From DAITAZ01 sp036824045 (GTDB taxonomy: Bacteria; Pseudomonadota; Gammaproteobacteria; Burkholderiales; Rhodocyclaceae), in NCBI GenBank assembly GCA_036824045.1, contig DAITAZ010000022.1, forward strand, positions 1 to 61,946: a DNA stretch of 61,946 bases, given 5' to 3'. The position numbers were made by a program, and so were the translations under genes. The notes below the pieces were generated by a model. It saw only the letters and a program-made list of their open reading frames with translations. It had not been told where the DNA came from and did not search any database. This document shows, piece by piece, positions 54,353 to 61,946 of the stretch (the first letter of the stretch is position 1; each line of letters begins with the position of its first letter).

Positions 54353-54362
54353 GGAGGGTGGA

Positions 54363-54716
54363 TCAGCAGGCGGTGAGGTCGGGGTTGGCGGGGCGGGTTT
54401 GCGCTTCCACCCAGGTCAGGTAGTCCGGCAGGCCGGCCACCACTGGGACCGCCACGATCTCCGGAAGTTCGTAGGGGTGGGCGGCGCGCAGGGCGGCCTG
54501 CAGCGCCGGGTAACGGGCCTGGGTGGTCTTGATCAGCAGCGGCACTTCCTCCGCCTCCTCCACCACGCCCTGCCAGCGGTAGACGGAGCGGCAGGGGGCG
54601 AGGATGTTGACGCAGGCAGCGAGCTGCTGCGCCACCACCGCCTGCGCCAGGCGCAGGGCAGTGGGCTGGTCGGGGGCGTTGCACAGCACGATCAGGCAGG
54701 CGGGGCTGGTGTCCAC
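54363..54716 (-). CDS. cutA: Divalent cation tolerance protein CutA
   Basis: Small trimeric protein, here 117 residues. I choose GTG 54716, seven bases after GAAGGA; another GTG at 54731 overlaps the upstream stop. Family blocks are LAQAVVAQQLAACVNIL, RSVYRWQGVVEEAEEVPLLIKTT and HPYELPEIVAVPVVAGLPDYLTWV. It lies between the ABC permease and dsbD. Confidence 0.93.
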   Translation of the reverse strand: MDTSPACLIVLCNAPDQPTALRLAQAVVAQQLAACVNILAPCRSVYRWQGVVEEAEEVPLLIKTTQARYPALQAALRAAHPYELPEIVAVPVVAGLPDYLTWVEAQTRPANPDLTAC

Positions 54717-54727
54717 GGATGGGTCCT

Positions 54728-55513
54728 TCACTTCAGCAGGCGGCGGCGGGCCAGCACCACCGCCAACACGAAGCCGAGCAGGGCGTAGGCCAGCAGCACC
54801 GCCACATGGGCGGGCACGTCCACCGGCCACTGCCCCGCCAGCAGCGGGCGGATGAGCTGTACCACGTGGGCCAGGGGCAGCACCTCGGCCACGGCAGCCA
54901 CCGCGGGGGGCAATTGGGCGGCGGGAAAGAACACCCCGGAGACCAGCGCCATGGGCGTGAGCAGCAGGGTGAAGTAGTACATGAAGAAATCGTAGCTGGG
55001 GGACACTGCTGTCACCGCCATGCCCAGCGCGGCAAAGGTGAGTCCGGTCAGCGCCAGCACCGGCAGCGCCCACAGGGCGTGCAGCGGATCGGCGTAGCCC
55101 AGGGCGCCCACCACCAGCAGGATGGCGGTGCCGGAGAACAGCGCCTTGGTGCAGGCCCAGAGGATCTCCGCCAGCACGATGTCGTCCAGCGACACGGGGG
55201 CATTCATGATCGCCTCCCAGGTTTTTTGCACGTGCATGCGCGAAAAGCCCGAGTACAGCGCCTCGAAGGTGGCGGAGTTCATGGTGCTGTAGCTCACCGT
55301 GCCGGCGGCGAGGAAGGCGATGTACGGGCCGCCGGCCACCTCCGGCACCAGTTGCCCCAGGCCGTAGCCCAGGCCCACCATGTAGATCAGCGGATCGGCC
55401 AGGTTGCCCAGCAGGGAGGGGATGGCCAGCTTGCGCCACACCAGGAAATTGCGCCGCCACACGGCCAGGGTGCGCAGGCTGAGTCGGGGCGGGGCAAGGA
55501 GGTCAGAAGCCAT
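54728..55513 (-). CDS. ABC-2 type transporter permease (NodJ-like)
   Basis: Membrane subunit of an ABC exporter, 261 residues with about six helices. It begins MASDLLAPPRLSLRTLAVWRRNFLVWRKLAIPSLLGNLADPLIYMVGLGYGLG, the NodJ-like entry, and contains FMYYFTLLLTPMALVSGVFFPAAQLP, typical of ABC-2 permeases. Its ATPase partner lies on the far side of a BenE-like gene. The substrate is unknown. Confidence 0.9.
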   Translation of the reverse strand: MASDLLAPPRLSLRTLAVWRRNFLVWRKLAIPSLLGNLADPLIYMVGLGYGLGQLVPEVAGGPYIAFLAAGTVSYSTMNSATFEALYSGFSRMHVQKTWEAIMNAPVSLDDIVLAEILWACTKALFSGTAILLVVGALGYADPLHALWALPVLALTGLTFAALGMAVTAVSPSYDFFMYYFTLLLTPMALVSGVFFPAAQLPPAVAAVAEVLPLAHVVQLIRPLLAGQWPVDVPAHVAVLLAYALLGFVLAVVLARRRLLK

Positions 55514-55522
55514 GGTCGTTCC

Positions 55523-56707
55523 TCACGCGGCGCGGCGCCAGCCGTTTTGCATCAGCATGGCCAGGGCCCCGGCCACCAGCCCCCAGAAGGCGGCGCCGAT
55601 GCCGAACAGGGTGAGCCCGGAAGCGGTAACGAGAAAGGTGATGAGCGCCGGCTCCCGCTGCCGTTCCTCCTGCATGGCCACGCTCAGGCCGCTGGCGATG
55701 GTGCCGAACAGGGCCAGCCCGGCGATGGTGGCCACCAACTCCCGGGGGAAGGCGGCGAACAGCGCGCCCACCGTGGCGCCGAAGAGTCCGGTGATGGCGT
55801 AGAACACCCCCGCCGCCACGCTGGCCCGGTAGCGCAGCGCCGGGTTCTCGTGGGCTTCGCGGCCCATGCAGATGGCGGCGGTGATGGCGGCCAGATTCAC
55901 CGCGTAACCGCCGAAGGGCGCTGCCACCAGGGTGGTGAGGCCGGTCCAGGTGATGAGCGGCGACACCGGCACCGTGTAGCCCGAGGCGCGGATCACCGCC
56001 ACGCCCGGCACGTTCTGGGAGGCCATGGTTACCACGAAGAGCGGAATGCCGACGCCGATCAGGGTGGCGGGGTTGAAGGCGGGCATCACGAACTCCGGCC
56101 GCGCCAGCGCCAGCGCGAACCCCTCGAAGCGCAGCAGGCCCAGCGCCCCGGCCAGGGCCACGCCCAGCAGCAACACCAGGATCACCGCGTAGCGGGGCCA
56201 CAGCCGGCGGCACAGCAGGTAGGCAATGAACATGGCCAGCGCCAGCACCAGCTGGCTCTTCATGGCCACGAACACCTCCATGCCAAAGCGGGCGAGCACG
56301 CCCGCCAGCATGGCTGCGGCAATGGGCAGCGGGATGCGCCCCAGCGCCCGCTCGAAGACCCCGCTCGCCCCGCACAGGAAGATCAGCAAACCGGAGAACA
56401 GGAAGGCGCCCACCGCCTCCGCCATGGGCACCCCGGCCAGGCTGGTGGCCAGCAGCGCCGCCCCGGGGGTGGACCAGGCGGTGAGGATGGGTGCCCGGTA
56501 GCGTAGCGAGAGCCCGATGCAGGTCACCCCCATGGCCAGGCCCAGGGCCAGCATCCAGGAACCGATCTGCGCCGGTGTGGCGCCCGCGGCGGCCGCGGCC
56601 TGGAAGACGATGGCGGCGGAACTGGTATAGCCCACCAGCACCGCCACCAGCCCGGTGCTGACGCTGCCCAGCCAGCCGCCTGCCCAGGTGTGGGTGGTGG
56701 CCTTCAA
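55523..56707 (-). CDS. BenE-family benzoate/H+ symporter-like transporter
   Basis: Membrane transporter of 394 residues with about 11-12 helices. I choose TTG 56707, which overlaps the ATPase stop (TTGA) and follows GGGAG; the rest of a much longer open frame upstream runs antiparallel to nothing real and shadows the ATPase gene. LVGYTSSAAIVFQAAAAAGATPAQIGSWMLAL, ILTAWSTPGAALLA and PLFVVTMASQNVPGVAVIRASGY match the BenE group. Benzoate as substrate is only a family name; no aromatic catabolism genes are nearby. It separates the ATPase and permease genes of an ABC exporter. Confidence 0.88.
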   Translation of the reverse strand: MKATTHTWAGGWLGSVSTGLVAVLVGYTSSAAIVFQAAAAAGATPAQIGSWMLALGLAMGVTCIGLSLRYRAPILTAWSTPGAALLATSLAGVPMAEAVGAFLFSGLLIFLCGASGVFERALGRIPLPIAAAMLAGVLARFGMEVFVAMKSQLVLALAMFIAYLLCRRLWPRYAVILVLLLGVALAGALGLLRFEGFALALARPEFVMPAFNPATLIGVGIPLFVVTMASQNVPGVAVIRASGYTVPVSPLITWTGLTTLVAAPFGGYAVNLAAITAAICMGREAHENPALRYRASVAAGVFYAITGLFGATVGALFAAFPRELVATIAGLALFGTIASGLSVAMQEERQREPALITFLVTASGLTLFGIGAAFWGLVAGALAMLMQNGWRRAA

Positions 56708-57624
56708 TCCCGCAGCTCCCGTCCGGTGAGCTTGAGAAACACATCCTCCAGATTGGCGGGCCGGTGCAGGTAGCGCAGCCCCGGCTGGGCCTGCAGGTGC
56801 GCCAGCAGCGGCGCCGGCTCCGCCAGGTAACAGAAGGCCGTCTCGCCGCTCACCTCGAAGCGGCGGGCAAAGGCCCCGGCGTGGGCCTGGGCCCAGTCCC
56901 CCGCGCCGGCCCCGTTCCATTCGCCGAAGACCTCCACCACCTGGGGTTCCACGTGGGTGGCGATCATCTCCCGGGGGCTGCCCTGGGCGATCAGCCGGCC
57001 GGCATCCATCACCGCCAGCCGGTGGGCCAGGCGCTCCGCCTCGTCCATGAAATGGGTGGTGAGCAACACCGTTTTGCCTTGGGCGATGAGCTTTTTCAGC
57101 CGTTCCCAGATCAGGTGGCGGGCCTGCGGGTCCAGCCCGGTGGTGGGCTCGTCCAGCACCAGCAGCGCCGGGTCGTTCACCAGTGCCCGGGCCAGGCTGA
57201 GTCGCCGCTTCATGCCGCCGGAGAGGGCCTGGATGCGCGTGTCGGCGCGGCCTTCCAGCCCGGCGAATTCCAGCAGCGCGGGGATGCGGCACCGGATCTC
57301 GCCATCCCTCAACCCGAAGTAGCGACCGTAGATCAGCAGGTTTTCCGCCACGGTGAAGTCCGGGTCCAGGCTGTCCATCTGCGGCACGATGCCGACCCCG
57401 GCGCGGGCGGCCAGGGCCTGGGCCGGCACCGGGTGGCCGTTGAGCCGGATCTCGCCGCCATCGGGGCGGGTCAGCCCCATGGCCAGGCGCAGGGTGGTGG
57501 TCTTGCCGGCGCCGTTGGGTCCGAGCAGGGCGAAACACTCCCCCGGCTGCAGGCTGAAGGAAACGTCGGCGACCACATCCCGGTCGCCGTAGCGCTTGCG
57601 CAGGTGGGAAACGCTGAGTGGCAT
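56704..57624 (-). CDS. ABC transporter ATP-binding protein (NodI-like)
   Basis: Nucleotide-binding subunit of an exporter, 306 residues. Walker A is LLGPNGAGKTTTLRLAMGL, the signature is QALSGGMKRRLSLARALVNDP, Walker B is LLVLDEPTTGLDPQARHLIWE, and the switch His is in LTTHFMDEAERLAHR. The C-terminal extension is of the NodI/DrrA type. Its stop overlaps the BenE-like start, and the matching permease follows that gene. Confidence 0.92.
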   Translation of the reverse strand: MPLSVSHLRKRYGDRDVVADVSFSLQPGECFALLGPNGAGKTTTLRLAMGLTRPDGGEIRLNGHPVPAQALAARAGVGIVPQMDSLDPDFTVAENLLIYGRYFGLRDGEIRCRIPALLEFAGLEGRADTRIQALSGGMKRRLSLARALVNDPALLVLDEPTTGLDPQARHLIWERLKKLIAQGKTVLLTTHFMDEAERLAHRLAVMDAGRLIAQGSPREMIATHVEPQVVEVFGEWNGAGAGDWAQAHAGAFARRFEVSGETAFCYLAEPAPLLAHLQAQPGLRYLHRPANLEDVFLKLTGRELRD

Positions 57625-57644
57625 GGGGCGCCGGGCTGGCTGCG

Positions 57645-58286
57645 CTAGTGGCGCCAGGCCCGCTGGATGATGTCCCGCAGCAGGTGCAGGCGGCCGTGGA
57701 AGAAATGGTCCGCACCCGGCACCAGCACGATGGGCAGCTCCTGGGGACGGGCCCAGTCGAGCACATTGGCCAGGGGTACGGTTTCGTCCAGTTCGCCGTG
57801 GATGATGATGGAGTCCGCCGGCACCGGCTCGGTGGCGTACTGGCGCAGGCCGGGCACGGTGCCCGTGGCCGCACCCACCAGCACCACCCGCTGGGCCGGG
57901 CGGCCGGATTCGGCGAGCCGGCGGGCCACGCGGGTCTGCACGAAGCCGCCAAAGGAAAAGCCCGCCAGCACCACCGGCAGATCGCCAAAGCGCTGGCGGC
58001 CGTAGGCCAGCACTTCCAGCATGTCGTCCGTCTCGGCGCCGCCGTGGTCGTGGGTGCCGCTGGTCTTGCCCACGCCGCGGAAATTGGCGCGCAGCGCGGC
58101 ATAGCCCAGGTCGCGGAAGGTGCGGGCCAGGGTGTGGGCCACCTTGTTGTCCATGGTCCCGCCAAAGAGCGGGTGAGGGTGGGCGATCAGCGTCAGGCCC
58201 TTCACCTCGGCGGGGGCGTCCACCGCCACCTCGATGCTGCCGGCCCCCCCGGGGATGGTGAATCGTTCGGGCGCGGGGCGGCTCAT
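57645..58286 (-). CDS. Alpha/beta hydrolase
   Basis: Serine hydrolase-fold protein of 213 residues. LIAHPHPLFGGTMDNKVAHTLARTF, YAALRANFRGVGKTSGTHDHG, the nucleophile elbow AGFSFGGFVQTRVA and the late HGELDETVPLANVLDWARP and GADHFFHGRLHLLRDII are typical of the YfhR/dienelactone-type group. The probable triad is the elbow Ser, an Asp in DETVP and the His in GADHFF. The substrate is unknown. Confidence 0.9.
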   Translation of the reverse strand: MSRPAPERFTIPGGAGSIEVAVDAPAEVKGLTLIAHPHPLFGGTMDNKVAHTLARTFRDLGYAALRANFRGVGKTSGTHDHGGAETDDMLEVLAYGRQRFGDLPVVLAGFSFGGFVQTRVARRLAESGRPAQRVVLVGAATGTVPGLRQYATEPVPADSIIIHGELDETVPLANVLDWARPQELPIVLVPGADHFFHGRLHLLRDIIQRAWRH

Positions 58287-58347
58287 GGCAAGCGTCTCCC
58301 GTCCCCGGCCGGGCAGCTGGCCCGCCCGGCGTGCGCAGCCATTGGGC

Positions 58348-58656
58348 TCATACCTTCAGCCGCTCCACCACGCGGCCGTGCTGGAAGTGCTCTTCCACGA
58401 TCTCGTCGATGTCGGCCTTGTCCACATAGGTGTACCAGACGCCTTCCGGGTACACCACCATCACCGGACCGTTGTCGCAGCGGTCCAGGCACCCGGCGGA
58501 GTTGATGCGTACCTTGCCCGGGCCGTTGAGCTTGAGGGCCTTCACCTTGTCCTTGGCGTAGTTGCGCAGCTCGGTGGCGCCGTGGTTGTTGCAGCAGTCC
58601 TTGCCCGCTTCACGCTGGTTGCAGCAGAAAAATACGTGATGCTTGAAGTAGTTCAT
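58348..58656 (-). CDS. Thioredoxin-like [2Fe-2S] ferredoxin
   Basis: Small electron carrier of 102 residues from ATG 58656 (MNYFKHHVFFCCNQREAGKDCC). The Cys spacing, with CC near the N-terminus and GCLDRCDNGPVMVVYPEGVWY later, is that of the thioredoxin-like ferredoxin group. The partner is unknown. It lies between the hydrolase and the folate gene on the same strand. Confidence 0.92.
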   Translation of the reverse strand: MNYFKHHVFFCCNQREAGKDCCNNHGATELRNYAKDKVKALKLNGPGKVRINSAGCLDRCDNGPVMVVYPEGVWYTYVDKADIDEIVEEHFQHGRVVERLKV

Positions 58657-58686
58657 GACCGTTCCGGCAGGTTGCAAGACCCCGGA

Positions 58687-59331
58687 TTATCCGTGAAATC
58701 GGTCGCCCTCGGGCAGCGGCGCCAGCCACCCCTGCCGTCGCCGGAACAGGCCGGCCTCGGTCGCCACGTAGTCCAGCGGCTGGTCGTGGGCCTGCGGCCG
58801 CAGGTCCGCCACCCGGGCCAGCTCGAAGCCCACGCCCACCGCCAGCGGCCGCGGGGCGAGGGCCGCCAGGGTGCGGTCGAAATAGCCGGCGCCATAGCCC
58901 AGCCGGTGGCCGGCTGCGTCGAAGGCGTTGACCGGGATCAGCAGCACTTCGGGCTGCAGCAGGGCACCCTCGGTGGGGGTGGGGATGCCGTAGCGGTCCT
59001 CCCGCATCGGGGTCGTGGCCGTCCATTGCCGGAACTGGAGCGCCTGCCCCGCCCCCGCCACCACCGGCAGGACCGCCCGGTGCCGGGGGCTTCCGGCCAG
59101 CCAGTTGGCTAGCAGCGGGCGCAGGTCCGGCTCGCCGCGGAAAGGCCAGCACCAGCCCACCACCTGCGGGGCCAGCGCTGCGAGCAGATTTGCCAGATGC
59201 TCCCGGATGGCGGCTTCCCACTGCGCCCGCAGCGGGGCGGCAGCGGCCTGACGGGCGACGATGAGCTTTTCACGCAGAGCGCGCCGGGAGTCATGTTCAG
59301 TCGCGTTTGCGGCCTTGGGCGCGGGGGTCAA
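58687..59331 (-). CDS. fau: 5-formyltetrahydrofolate cyclo-ligase
   Basis: Converts 5-formyl-THF to 5,10-methenyl-THF, 214 residues. REKLIVARQAAAAPLRAQWE at the start, the glycine-rich HRLGYGAGYFDRTLAAL with the ATP-binding signature, and VGVGFELARVADLRPQAHDQPLDYVATEAG are conserved. It diverges from the lytic transglycosylase gene with only 42 bp between starts. Confidence 0.93.
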   Translation of the reverse strand: MTPAPKAANATEHDSRRALREKLIVARQAAAAPLRAQWEAAIREHLANLLAALAPQVVGWCWPFRGEPDLRPLLANWLAGSPRHRAVLPVVAGAGQALQFRQWTATTPMREDRYGIPTPTEGALLQPEVLLIPVNAFDAAGHRLGYGAGYFDRTLAALAPRPLAVGVGFELARVADLRPQAHDQPLDYVATEAGLFRRRQGWLAPLPEGDRFHG

Positions 59332-59373
59332 TGTGCTATCCTCGAAGCCGGTTGATAGGTAAAGGTCATATCA

Positions 59374-61362
59374 ATGATTGTGCATTTTCGCACCCTATGG
59401 CGTGCGGGCATCGCGCTGCTGGCAGGGTGCCTGGCCAGTGCCGCGCTCGCCGCCGGGGACGATGAAATTCTTGCCGCCCAGGACGCCTTCCGTGCCAATA
59501 ACACGGCCAAGCTGCGCGCCCTGGCAGAATCCGACACGGTGCTTAGCCACGAGCTGGGCCCCTACGTGGAGTTCTGGTCCATCAGCCGGCGGCTGGACAA
59601 CACCCTGGCCGTCCAGCCCGAGGTGCAGGATTTCCTCCAGCGCCAGACCGGCACCGTGCTGGCCGAGCGCCTGCGCAGCGACTGGCTGCGCCGCCTGGGC
59701 CGGGGGCGGGAATTCGAGCTTTTCGAGGCGGAAGTGCCCCGCCTGGCCAGCCCGGACGCGGAGCTGCAATGTTACGGCTTCCTCGCCCGGCTGCGCAGGG
59801 GCGGTGACGACGTGGCCCGGGAGGCCCGCACCTACTGGGCCGGCCTCAATGACAACATGCCCGAGGGCTGCACCGCGCTCACCAACTGGCTGGCGGCGGC
59901 CGGCACCATCACCGATCAGGACATCTGGGAACGGCTGCGTCGCCTGATCGAAGCCAAGAAGATCGCCCCCGCCAAGAGCCTGGCCGCCTACCTCCCCGCC
60001 AACCAGAGCCCCGACCCGGCTACCCTGGACCGCATCGTTGCCGCCCCCGACCGTTACCTGGAACGCCTGCCGCCCAACTTCTCCGCCACCCGCATGGGGG
60101 CGGAACTGGCCATGATGGCGCTGGCCCGGCTGGCCCGCAACGACATCCACGCCGCCTCAGCCCGCTTTGACGCGCTCGACCAGCACTTTTCCTCCGACGA
60201 GCGCCTCTACGTGCTGGGCCAGCTCGGCTGGGCCGGCGCCATGGCCCACCACCCCCGCGCCAATGACTGGTACAAGCTGGCCGGCCGCATCCCCATGCCC
60301 GCCGAGCAGCAGGAATGGCGGGTGCGCGCCGCCCTGCGCGCTGGCGACTGGCGCGGCGTGCGCCAGGCCCTCGACGCCATGTCCCCCGAACTGGCCCGGG
60401 ACCCCGCCTGGGTCTACTGGCTCGCCCGCGCCCACCAGGCCCAGGGCCGCAAGGAAGACGCCGCCCGCTTGTTCCAGAGCATTGCCGGTCAGCACCACTT
60501 CTACGGCAACCTGGCGGACGAGGAGCTGGGGCGCCAGGTGCAGGTCCCCCCCCGCGCCGCCCCCACCACCGACGCCGAACTGGCTGCCACCGGCAACCTG
60601 CCGGGCATGCGCCGCGCCATGGCCCTGTTCCGCCTCGGCCTGCGCAGCGAAGGCGTGCGCGAATGGAACTGGGCCCTGCGCAGCATGAACGACCGCCAGC
60701 TCCTGGCCGCCGCCCACATCGCCCACCGCAGCCAGATCTGGGACCGCGCCATCAACAGCGCCGAGCGCACCCAGAGCGAACACGACTTCAGCCTGCGCTT
60801 TCTCGCCCCCTACCGGGACTACGTGGACCCCAAGGCGCGGGACGTGGCCCTCGACCCCGCCTGGGTCTACGGCCTGATGCGGCAGGAAAGCCGCTTCATC
60901 ACCTACGCCCGCTCCGGCGTTGGCGCCTCGGGCCTCATGCAGCTCATGCCCGCCACCGCCCGCTGGGTCGCCAACAAGATCGGCCTGCGCAGCTTCAGCC
61001 CCAGCCAGGTCAACGACATCGACACCAACGTGCTCTTGGGTACCAACTACATGCGCATCGTGCTCGACGGGCTGGACAACCATCCGGTGCTCGCCTCTGC
61101 CGCCTACAACGCCGGCCCCGGCCGCGCCCGCCGCTGGCGCGACGTGAAACCGCTCGAAGGCGCCATCTACGCCGAAACCATCCCCTTCAACGAAACCCGC
61201 GACTACGTGAAAAAGGTGATGAGCAACGCCGTCTACTACTCTGCCCTCTTCGACGGCAAACCCCAGTCGCTCAAAGCCCGCCTGGGCGTGATCTACCCCG
61301 GCAGCAGCGAACCCGCCGCCGCCCCGCCGGAGCGGGAGATCACCGCCGCGCCCGCCCCCTAA
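59374..61362 (+). CDS. slt: Soluble lytic murein transglycosylase
   Basis: Periplasmic enzyme that cleaves peptidoglycan with 1,6-anhydro formation. The 662 residues have a signal peptide (about 1-27, ending ALAA), a long helical superhelix domain (about 28-480) and the C-terminal catalytic SLT domain. The catalytic Glu is E505 in GLMRQESRFITYARSGVGASGLMQLMPATARWVA; NYMRIVLDGLDNHPVLASAAYNAGPGRARRW follows. Length and order match Slt70. Confidence 0.96.
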   Translation: MIVHFRTLWRAGIALLAGCLASAALAAGDDEILAAQDAFRANNTAKLRALAESDTVLSHELGPYVEFWSISRRLDNTLAVQPEVQDFLQRQTGTVLAERLRSDWLRRLGRGREFELFEAEVPRLASPDAELQCYGFLARLRRGGDDVAREARTYWAGLNDNMPEGCTALTNWLAAAGTITDQDIWERLRRLIEAKKIAPAKSLAAYLPANQSPDPATLDRIVAAPDRYLERLPPNFSATRMGAELAMMALARLARNDIHAASARFDALDQHFSSDERLYVLGQLGWAGAMAHHPRANDWYKLAGRIPMPAEQQEWRVRAALRAGDWRGVRQALDAMSPELARDPAWVYWLARAHQAQGRKEDAARLFQSIAGQHHFYGNLADEELGRQVQVPPRAAPTTDAELAATGNLPGMRRAMALFRLGLRSEGVREWNWALRSMNDRQLLAAAHIAHRSQIWDRAINSAERTQSEHDFSLRFLAPYRDYVDPKARDVALDPAWVYGLMRQESRFITYARSGVGASGLMQLMPATARWVANKIGLRSFSPSQVNDIDTNVLLGTNYMRIVLDGLDNHPVLASAAYNAGPGRARRWRDVKPLEGAIYAETIPFNETRDYVKKVMSNAVYYSALFDGKPQSLKARLGVIYPGSSEPAAAPPEREITAAPAP

Positions 61363-61393
61363 CAGGCCTGCCCCCCTGCCCCGCCAAGCCGCC

Positions 61394-61792
61394 ATGACCC
61401 CCCGGGAACTGTGTGCCAACTACCTCGCCGCGCTCAATGCCGGCAGCCTCGAACGCGTCCTCGCCCTCTTCGCGCCCGGTGCCCAGGTGGTCTCGCCCCT
61501 CTACGGCACCCTCCCCGCCGAACGCTTCTACCGGGCGCTCCTCGCCGACACCGGGCGCTCCGAAACGCGGCTGCTCAACGTCTTCCTCCCCGCGGGCGAA
61601 ACCGGTCAGGCGCAATCCGTGGCGCTGCACTTTCACTACCGGTGGACGCTCAGCAGCGGCAAGGTGGTGGAGTTTGAATGCGCGGACGTCTTCCAGCTCA
61701 CCCCCGACCGCAACCGGTTCGCCGCGCTCACCATCCTCTACGACACCGCGCCGATTCGCGGGGAGTTTGAGGTGGGGCGGAGGGGTACGTAG
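61394..61792 (+). CDS. NTF2/SnoaL-like protein
   Basis: Small cone-fold protein of 132 residues. LCANYLAALNAGSLERVLALFAPGAQVVSPLYGTLPAERFYRALLAD is the usual opening helix-strand pattern, followed by beta strands (VALHFHYRWTLSSGKVVEFECADVFQL). The family includes isomerases and ligand binders; no function can be assigned. It is 31 bp after slt and may be cotranscribed. Confidence 0.8.
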   Translation: MTPRELCANYLAALNAGSLERVLALFAPGAQVVSPLYGTLPAERFYRALLADTGRSETRLLNVFLPAGETGQAQSVALHFHYRWTLSSGKVVEFECADVFQLTPDRNRFAALTILYDTAPIRGEFEVGRRGT

Positions 61793-61868
61793 GTTGTTGG
61801 TGGATGATCTACGCCAAGGCTGAGCAAACCAGCATGGGCCTTGCGGAGATCGAAAAGGTTGAGCGCGG

Positions 61869-61946
61869 ATGCGGGAGAAGCCCGGCTTGACTGAGGGCCG
61901 GTTTGCCGAACTGATCGCAACGCCGGTGGCCACGCTACACCACTGG
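61869..61946 (+). CDS. Possible start of a helix-turn-helix (antitoxin-like) gene, truncated by window end
   Basis: An ATG at 61869 opens a frame reading MREKPGLTEGRFAELIATP and VATLHHW to the last base. This resembles the helix-turn-helix of XRE/NadS-like antitoxins (usual form REKTGLTQ-FA-LIGV---TL-NWE). An in-frame stop lies just upstream at 61860-61862. With only 26 residues visible, the call is weak; it could be a fragment. Confidence 0.35.
   Translation, partial: MREKPGLTEGRFAELIATPVATLHHW

Noticed and set aside
56708..58165. Upstream extension of the BenE-like frame to 880 residues
   Set aside because: The extra part is Ala/Pro/Arg-rich and shadows the ABC ATPase and hydrolase genes; the TTG at 56707 with GGGAG gives a normal BenE length.

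Overview
The window is a G+C-rich bacterial chromosome segment that includes the replication-origin region. The layout points to a betaproteobacterium, and I would guess Rhodocyclales. The pointers are gyrB-dnaN-dnaA diverging from rpmH-rnpA-yidD-yidC-mnmE with no recF, mnmG-rsmG-parAB running into atpIBEFHAGDC, the DUF971-ubiE-ubiJ set, the hprK-ptsN-hpf-rpoN-lptB set and the ribE-ribB-ribH-nusB-thiL-pgpA-pncC-recA-recX run. The taxon is inferred from gene order and protein resemblance only.

Layout. 1-5145: gyrB, dnaN and dnaA on the minus strand. 5146-5412: candidate oriC with one perfect DnaA box inside a likely dnaA promoter and a strong divergent rpmH promoter. 5413-9108: ribosomal protein L34, RNase P protein, membrane insertion and tRNA modification (rpmH to mnmE), tightly packed with overlapping starts. 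9217-12547: a pseudopilin gene overlapping a large membrane GGDEF/EAL c-di-GMP receptor-enzyme. 12678-16839: mnmG, rsmG, parA, parB. 16957-23991: the complete F-type ATP synthase operon from a clear promoter to a perfect palindromic terminator, with a UUCG hairpin between atpD and atpC. 24083-24755: the wreck of an IS3-family element. 24812-26631 (minus): ubiJ, ubiE and DUF971. 26728-28838: phoB-phoR behind a near-perfect Pho box. 28819-33241 (minus): two related uncharacterised proteins with PilZ-like C-termini, a HIT protein and a class II glutamine amidotransferase. 33396-34499: a sirtuin and a PsiF protein meeting at one terminator. 34570-44844 (minus): hprK, ptsN, hpf, rpoN, lptB, recX, recA, pncC, pgpA, thiL, nusB, ribH, ribB(X), ribE.

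45020-61946 is more accessory. It has a Spy-like periplasmic protein divergent from an OmpR/EnvZ-type two-component system, a TonB-dependent receptor, a MocR-type regulator divergent from a small DUF2917-like gene with direct repeats between them, a lipoprotein, dsbD and cutA. Next comes an ABC-2 exporter whose ATPase and permease genes are separated by a BenE-type transporter gene. A hydrolase, a thioredoxin-like ferredoxin, 5-formyl-THF cyclo-ligase, a lytic transglycosylase and an NTF2-like protein follow. The last bases open a possible truncated helix-turn-helix gene.

How the parts work together: the core genes cover chromosome initiation and segregation, ATP synthesis, ubiquinone and flavin supply, nitrogen-PTS/sigma-54 control and SOS recombination. 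The less-explained parts are the c-di-GMP-type proteins (pseudopilin/GGDEF-EAL unit and the PilZ-like pair), the MocR/DUF2917 module with its repeats, the transporter nested in the ABC operon, and the two-component/Spy module with phased repeats. No rRNA, tRNA or CRISPR array was recognised. The only stretch over 300 bases without an intact gene is 23931-24811, which holds the ATP synthase terminator and the IS3 remnant.
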